DNA of 64,000 nt, from assembly GCF_937900395.1 (NCBI RefSeq), contig NZ_CALCDX010000242.1, positions 6,393 through 70,392 on the forward strand, in the 5' to 3' direction. The position numbers and the translations under genes were made by a program. This DNA is from an uncultured Caulobacter sp. (GTDB taxonomy: Bacteria; Pseudomonadota; Alphaproteobacteria; Caulobacterales; Caulobacteraceae). The stretch's first letter is position 1, and each line of letters begins with the position of its first letter. Shown one piece after another: positions 60,429 to 64,000 of this stretch. Below the pieces are notes generated by a model. It searched no databases. It saw only the letters and a list, made by a program, of their open reading frames with translations, and was not told the DNA's origin.

Positions 60429-61556
60429 TTAGAGGGCGCCGGACGCCTTCAGCCCTTCGATCGCGTCGGCGGAGAAGCCCCAGTCGGCCAGCGCCTGGTC
60501 ATTGTGGGCGCCGATCTTGGGCGGCGGGCCCTGGATGGCGCCGGGCGTGGCCGAAAAGCGCGGGGCCGGCGCCGGCTGGGTGACGCCCTCGACCTCGACG
60601 AAGGTCTGGCGCGCGGCGTTGTGGGCGTGTCCCGGCGCTTCGTCCATGGTCAGCACCGGCGCGAAGCAGACATCGGTGGCGTCCATGATCGCGCACCATT
60701 CGTCGCGGCTCTTGGTCTTGATCACGGCCGCCAGCTTCTCCCGAAGCTCGGGCCATTCCTCGCGGCTCATCTGGTGCTGGAACTGCGGGTCGGAAATCCC
60801 CGTCTTTTCCAGCAGCAGCAGGTAGAACTGCGGTTCGATCGAGCCGATCGAGATCCACTTGCCGTCTGCGCATTGGTAGGTGTCATAGAAGTGGGCCCCG
60901 CCGTCGAGCAGGTTGGTCCGCCGCCCTTCGTTCCACATGCCGCCCGCCTTGAAGCCGTAGAACATCGCCATCAGCGAAGCCGCGCCGTCGCTCATGGCGC
61001 AGTCGATCACCTGCCCCTGCCCCGTCTTGCGAGCGTGGATCACCCCGGCCAGCAGGCCGAACGCCAGATAGAGCGCCCCGCCCCCGAAGTCGCCGACCAG
61101 GTTCAGCGGCGGCACGGGCTTTTCCTCGGTCCCGATCGCGTGCAGCGCGCCGGTGATGGCGATGTAGTTCATGTCGTGGCCGGCGGCCTTGGCGTAGGGC
61201 CCGGTCTGGCCCCAGCCGGTCATGCGGCCGTAGACAAGCTTGGGATTGCGGGCCAGAGCGACGTCCGGTCCCAGGCCCAGGCGCTCCATGACGCCCGGCC
61301 GGAAGCCCTCGATCAGGCCATCGGCCCGCTCCAGGAGTTTCAGGCAAGTCTCGATCGATTCAGGGTTCTTGAGATCTAGCGCCACCGAGCGCCGCCCCCG
61401 CGCTGTGACATCGGCCGGCGAGCCGCGCCCCTGCCCCTTGCGGTCGATGCGGACGACGTCCGCGCCCAGGTCCGACAGCAGCATGCCGCAGAACGGTCCC
61501 GGACCGATGCCGGCGAACTCGACGATCTTCAGTCCCGAAAGCGGCCCCTGGCCCAT
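60429..61556 (-). CDS. Alpha-methylacyl-CoA racemase (CaiB/BaiF family)
   Basis: This 375-residue class III CoA-transferase-fold protein has KIVEFAGIGPGPFCGMLLSDLGADV at the N terminus (shown in two blocks: KIVEFAGIGPG, FCGMLLSDLGADV). Racemase residues are seen in AGHDMNYIAITG (His) and GDFGGGALYLAFG (Asp). RGRRSVALDLK is typical of AMACR/Mcr. It epimerises 2-methylacyl-CoA esters. The frame stays open far upstream (to 63842), but that part is antisense to the next two genes. Confidence 0.92.
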   Translation of the reverse strand: MGQGPLSGLKIVEFAGIGPGPFCGMLLSDLGADVVRIDRKGQGRGSPADVTARGRRSVALDLKNPESIETCLKLLERADGLIEGFRPGVMERLGLGPDVALARNPKLVYGRMTGWGQTGPYAKAAGHDMNYIAITGALHAIGTEEKPVPPLNLVGDFGGGALYLAFGLLAGVIHARKTGQGQVIDCAMSDGAASLMAMFYGFKAGGMWNEGRRTNLLDGGAHFYDTYQCADGKWISIGSIEPQFYLLLLEKTGISDPQFQHQMSREEWPELREKLAAVIKTKSRDEWCAIMDATDVCFAPVLTMDEAPGHAHNAARQTFVEVEGVTQPAPAPRFSATPGAIQGPPPKIGAHNDQALADWGFSADAIEGLKASGAL

Positions 61557-61757
61557 GGCGTCGTCTCCCTTCCGGCTCTCACCAAGCGGCCGGTCCGCCA
61601 TACTAGAGCGGGCCTGACGTTCGGTCAGGCAAGTCCTCGCGCTCACGCCCCCAACGATCTTGGATTCGCCCCCAACCTGCGGCGTTGCGCGGCTTTGACC
61701 GGGCCCTTGGTCTGCTATGTTGCGGCGGCGAATCTCGAAGCGCGCCGCCTGGTCGGC

Positions 61758-63110
61758 ATGGCGAGCATTCGGGCGGAGGTTGGTTTGGCGGCAGACGCCC
61801 GGATCCTGATCGTGGCGCGCGACGACGTTCGCGCCGGACCGCTGGCCGAAGGGCTGGACCGGCTGGGCTGGCGCACCATCACCGCGCGCGGTCCCTACGC
61901 CGCCGTCGCGGCCCTGGGCGACCTGCCGATCGAGGCGGTGATCGTCGACCTGGCCAGCGCCGGTCCGGACGTCCAGACCCTGTCGCGGCGCCTGAAGGCC
62001 GCCGTCGCACCCCGCCGCCTGCCGGTGATCGCCATCGGCGACCCCGAGGCCGACTATCGCGATCAGACCTTCGACCTCACCCTGTCGCCGCCGCTGCACC
62101 CCTCGCAGGCGGCCTTGCGGCTCGAGACCCTGGTTCGCACAGCCATCGCCGAAGAGGAGTTCGAGCTGCGGCTGGAGACCTTCGGCGATCGCGGTCGACG
62201 CCTGGATCTGCCCGAGCAGTCGGAGGCGCCGTTCCGGATCCTGGCCGTCGGCGAGCCCGCCCCGCAGTTCCTGGCCTTGTCGAACGCCCTGCAGCGCAGC
62301 GGCGCCGAGGTGGTCGGCGCCTTCACCGCCTACACCGCCTTTGACTATCTGCACGAGCGCCCGTTCGACGCCGTCGTCTTGTGGGCCGGCGACAGCCAGC
62401 AGGAAGCGCTGTCGATCGCGGCCGGCATGCGCCGCAACACCCGCCTCTATCACATCCCGGCCCTGCTCTATCTCAAGGCCGAGAGCTATGTGACCATGTC
62501 GGACGCCTTCCATCGCGGCGTCTCGGACGTGGCCTCTCCCGAAACGCCGGAAACCGAGACCGCCCTGCGCGTCATGGAGCTGGCCCGCAATTTCCGGCGC
62601 GGCGAAGCGATCCGCGGCGCTCTGGAAAAGGCCCGAAGCTCGGGCCTGATGGACGCCGCCACCGGCCTCTTCACGCGCGATCTGTTCGCCGCCCACCTGG
62701 CGCGCCTGGCCACAGCCGCCCGCGAGCGGGCCCGTCCGCTGTCGATCTGCGTGCTGCGGGTCGCGGAAAAGCCCGATACCGTCTGGGCCCGCCAGAACGG
62801 CTGGCTGGACCGCGCCATTCCGCAGATCGGCTCGATGATCGGCCGCCTGGTCCGCGTCGAGGACACCCCGGCTCGCCTCTCGACCGAAGTGTTCGCCCTG
62901 GCCCTGCCGGCGACCAACCAGAACGCCGCCCGCGCCGCGGCCGAGCGGATCGCCGCCGTGATCGGCTGCACCGCCTTCGACGCCGGCGAGGATCGTCCGC
63001 CGTTCGTCTGCGAGTTCGACATCGGCGTGGCCGAGGTCCAGCCCGGCGAAGGCGCGGTGAAGGCCCTGGAACGCGCGGCCGCCGCCGCCATGAAGCGCGA
63101 GGTCGGCTGA
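61758..63110 (+). CDS. popA: PopA-like c-di-GMP effector (two receiver-like domains plus degenerate GGDEF)
   Basis: This ~450-residue protein has two receiver-like domains (about 13-130 and 158-280) and a C-terminal GGDEF fold. The catalytic motif is replaced by STEVF (375-379), while the inhibitory c-di-GMP site RVED (366-369) is intact five residues upstream. That combination is the hallmark of Caulobacter PopA, a PleD paralogue that binds c-di-GMP and directs CtrA degradation by ClpXP. The ATG at 61758 lacks a clear ribosome site. TTG at 61785 has GGAGG 5 nt upstream and may be the real start. Confidence 0.88.
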   Translation: MASIRAEVGLAADARILIVARDDVRAGPLAEGLDRLGWRTITARGPYAAVAALGDLPIEAVIVDLASAGPDVQTLSRRLKAAVAPRRLPVIAIGDPEADYRDQTFDLTLSPPLHPSQAALRLETLVRTAIAEEEFELRLETFGDRGRRLDLPEQSEAPFRILAVGEPAPQFLALSNALQRSGAEVVGAFTAYTAFDYLHERPFDAVVLWAGDSQQEALSIAAGMRRNTRLYHIPALLYLKAESYVTMSDAFHRGVSDVASPETPETETALRVMELARNFRRGEAIRGALEKARSSGLMDAATGLFTRDLFAAHLARLATAARERARPLSICVLRVAEKPDTVWARQNGWLDRAIPQIGSMIGRLVRVEDTPARLSTEVFALALPATNQNAARAAAERIAAVIGCTAFDAGEDRPPFVCEFDIGVAEVQPGEGAVKALERAAAAAMKREVG

Positions 63111-63191
63111 CCGCTCGCGCTTGGGCGCGCAGTCTCTTCGGCCTATATGCGGTCGGTCCCGTCTCGGACAGACCTTCTCCAGGAGTACGCC

Positions 63192-63836
63192 GTGGCCCAG
63201 TCCCAGCCCATGATCATCGATGTCGTCGCCGACGTCGTCTGCCCCTGGTGCTTTCTCGGCTGGCGGCGCCTGAAGTCGGCCCTGGCCCTGCGGCCGAGCC
63301 TGGACGCCCAGCTGATCTGGCGGCCCTATCAGCTGGACCCGTCGATCCCGGAGGAAGGCGTCGACCGCAAGGCCTACATGGCCCAGAAGTTCAAGGACCC
63401 GGAGCGGCTCAAGGCCGTCCACGCGGCTCTGCTGGAAGGCGGCGCCGAGGAAGGCATCGCGTTCGATTTCGACGCCATCCAGCTCTCGCCCAACACGAAC
63501 GCCGCCCATCGCCTGATCCGCTGGGCCCTGACGGCCGGCGTTCAGGACCAGATCGTGGAAGCGTTGTTCAAGGCCTATTTCGAACAGGGCCTCGACATCG
63601 GCGACCCCGTCGTGCTGGCCGACATCGCCGAGGCCGCGGGCATGGAGCGAATGGTGGTGCTGCAACTGCTCTCCGAAGGCGCTGACAAGGAAGCCGTGGC
63701 GCGCGAACATGCCATGGCCGTCCAGGGCGGCGTGACCGGCGTGCCGTTCGCCATCTTCGCCGGCAAGGTCGCCGTGGTCGGCGCCGAGACGCCGGAGCGG
63801 ATCGCCGAGGCGATCGATCAGGCCCTGGCGGCCTAG
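63192..63836 (+). CDS. DsbA-family oxidoreductase (FrnE-like)
   Basis: This 214-residue thioredoxin-fold protein with a helical insertion has CPWC at 17-20 (VVCPWCFLGWRR) and a cis-Pro loop (VTGVPFAIF). This is the FrnE/2-hydroxychromene-2-carboxylate isomerase branch of DsbA. It has no signal peptide, so it is cytoplasmic. The GTG at 63192 has AGGAG 6-7 nt upstream. Confidence 0.92.
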   Translation: MAQSQPMIIDVVADVVCPWCFLGWRRLKSALALRPSLDAQLIWRPYQLDPSIPEEGVDRKAYMAQKFKDPERLKAVHAALLEGGAEEGIAFDFDAIQLSPNTNAAHRLIRWALTAGVQDQIVEALFKAYFEQGLDIGDPVVLADIAEAAGMERMVVLQLLSEGADKEAVAREHAMAVQGGVTGVPFAIFAGKVAVVGAETPERIAEAIDQALAA

Positions 63837-63847
63837 GCACACGACTT

Positions 63848-64000
63848 AGCCGCTTCACGCGGCTGGCCGCTGAAGGGATAGGGAGGCGACGGAGCGGCCG
63901 GGCGAACCCGGAGACCGTGAGTGTGATTTGCGTTTCGGCTCGACTGTCCGCTCCGCCAGGCTGTTCTTGCCCGTGAGGATGGGGGGCGTGAGCGTGTTTC
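63848..64000. other. GC-rich structured intergenic sequence at the right edge
   Basis: AGCCGC-TTCAC-GCGGCT (63848-63864) is a 6-bp hairpin that may end the DsbA-like transcript. Further on, CCGGG-CGAA-CCCGG (63898-63911) is a tetraloop hairpin. GGAGCGG before it can pair with CCGCTCC about 45 nt after it. This could be an untranslated leader, an RNA gene or part of a gene beyond the edge; I recognise no family. Confidence 0.3.

Noticed and set aside
61557..63842. N-terminal extension of the CoA racemase frame over 2 kb
   Set aside because: The frame is open but antisense to popA and the DsbA-like gene; the racemase family begins at 61556 with its conserved N terminus.
1..64000. CRISPR arrays, insertion sequences, prophage or integrase genes
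   Set aside because: No regularly spaced repeat arrays, transposase or recombinase domains were seen on either strand.

Overview
The window looks like chromosomal DNA from a Caulobacter-type alphaproteobacterium. GC is high and almost every base is coding. There are three TonB-dependent receptors (TBDRs), three LacI-family regulators, many Tat-exported proteins, and a PopA-like c-di-GMP effector (61758-63110) with an intact RxxD site and a degenerate GGDEF site. No IS element, prophage or CRISPR array was seen.

Layout. 1-2115: a TBDR cut by the left edge plus its LacI regulator. 2116-5001: a copper-type P1B-ATPase flanked on both sides by related GACTCCAA/GANTC-rich repeats in inverted orientation. 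5002-18948: an organophosphonate region. It holds a DUF5690/MFS-like membrane protein, a GntR/UTRA regulator, a Tat-exported phospholipase C, a PhnZ-type HD oxygenase, PhnX, a PbfD-type flavoenzyme, two Asp/Asn beta-hydroxylase-type 2OG oxygenases, two sulfotransferases and a TBDR. 19307-32420: a beta-glucan or glucoside utilisation locus with LacI, TBDR, flavin-dependent halogenase, GH3, GH30 and a propeller-type sensor kinase/LuxR pair. 32729-39415: an alpha/beta hydrolase, then a tight operon of YcaC-like isochorismatase, XapX, amidohydrolase, DoxX, DUF1275 and alginate-type porin. 39424-49486: an oxidative 3-keto-glycoside pathway with a GMC dehydrogenase complex, cytochrome c, two DUF1080 hydrolases, two TIM-barrel isomerases, a Gfo/Idh/MocA enzyme, an MFS symporter and LacI. 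49638-52602: a MacAB/DevBCA-like ABC exporter. 52599-63836: housekeeping genes (tmk, holB, tatD, rlpA, tRNA-Ser, rRNA-modification enzymes, TusA, YihY, alpha-methylacyl-CoA racemase, popA, DsbA-like).

The most interesting result is a probable undescribed regulon in 5-19 kb. A 12-bp palindromic box, TGGTCYAKACCA, lies 21-25 nt before the start codons of three transcription units: the DUF5690 gene, the phospholipase C gene and the TBDR. A one-mismatch fourth copy is at 19180-19191. The UTRA regulator at 6402-7121 is the natural candidate to bind it. Downstream of the TBDR, six genes overlap or abut: sulfotransferase, AspH oxygenase, TPR-sulfotransferase, AspH oxygenase, PbfD-like oxidase and PhnX. 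My inference is surface capture and release of a phosphonate-bearing lipid or conjugate, import, optional hydroxylation or sulfation, and cleavage of the C-P bond by PhnX and/or the PhnZ-like oxygenase. The role of the sulfotransferases is unexplained.
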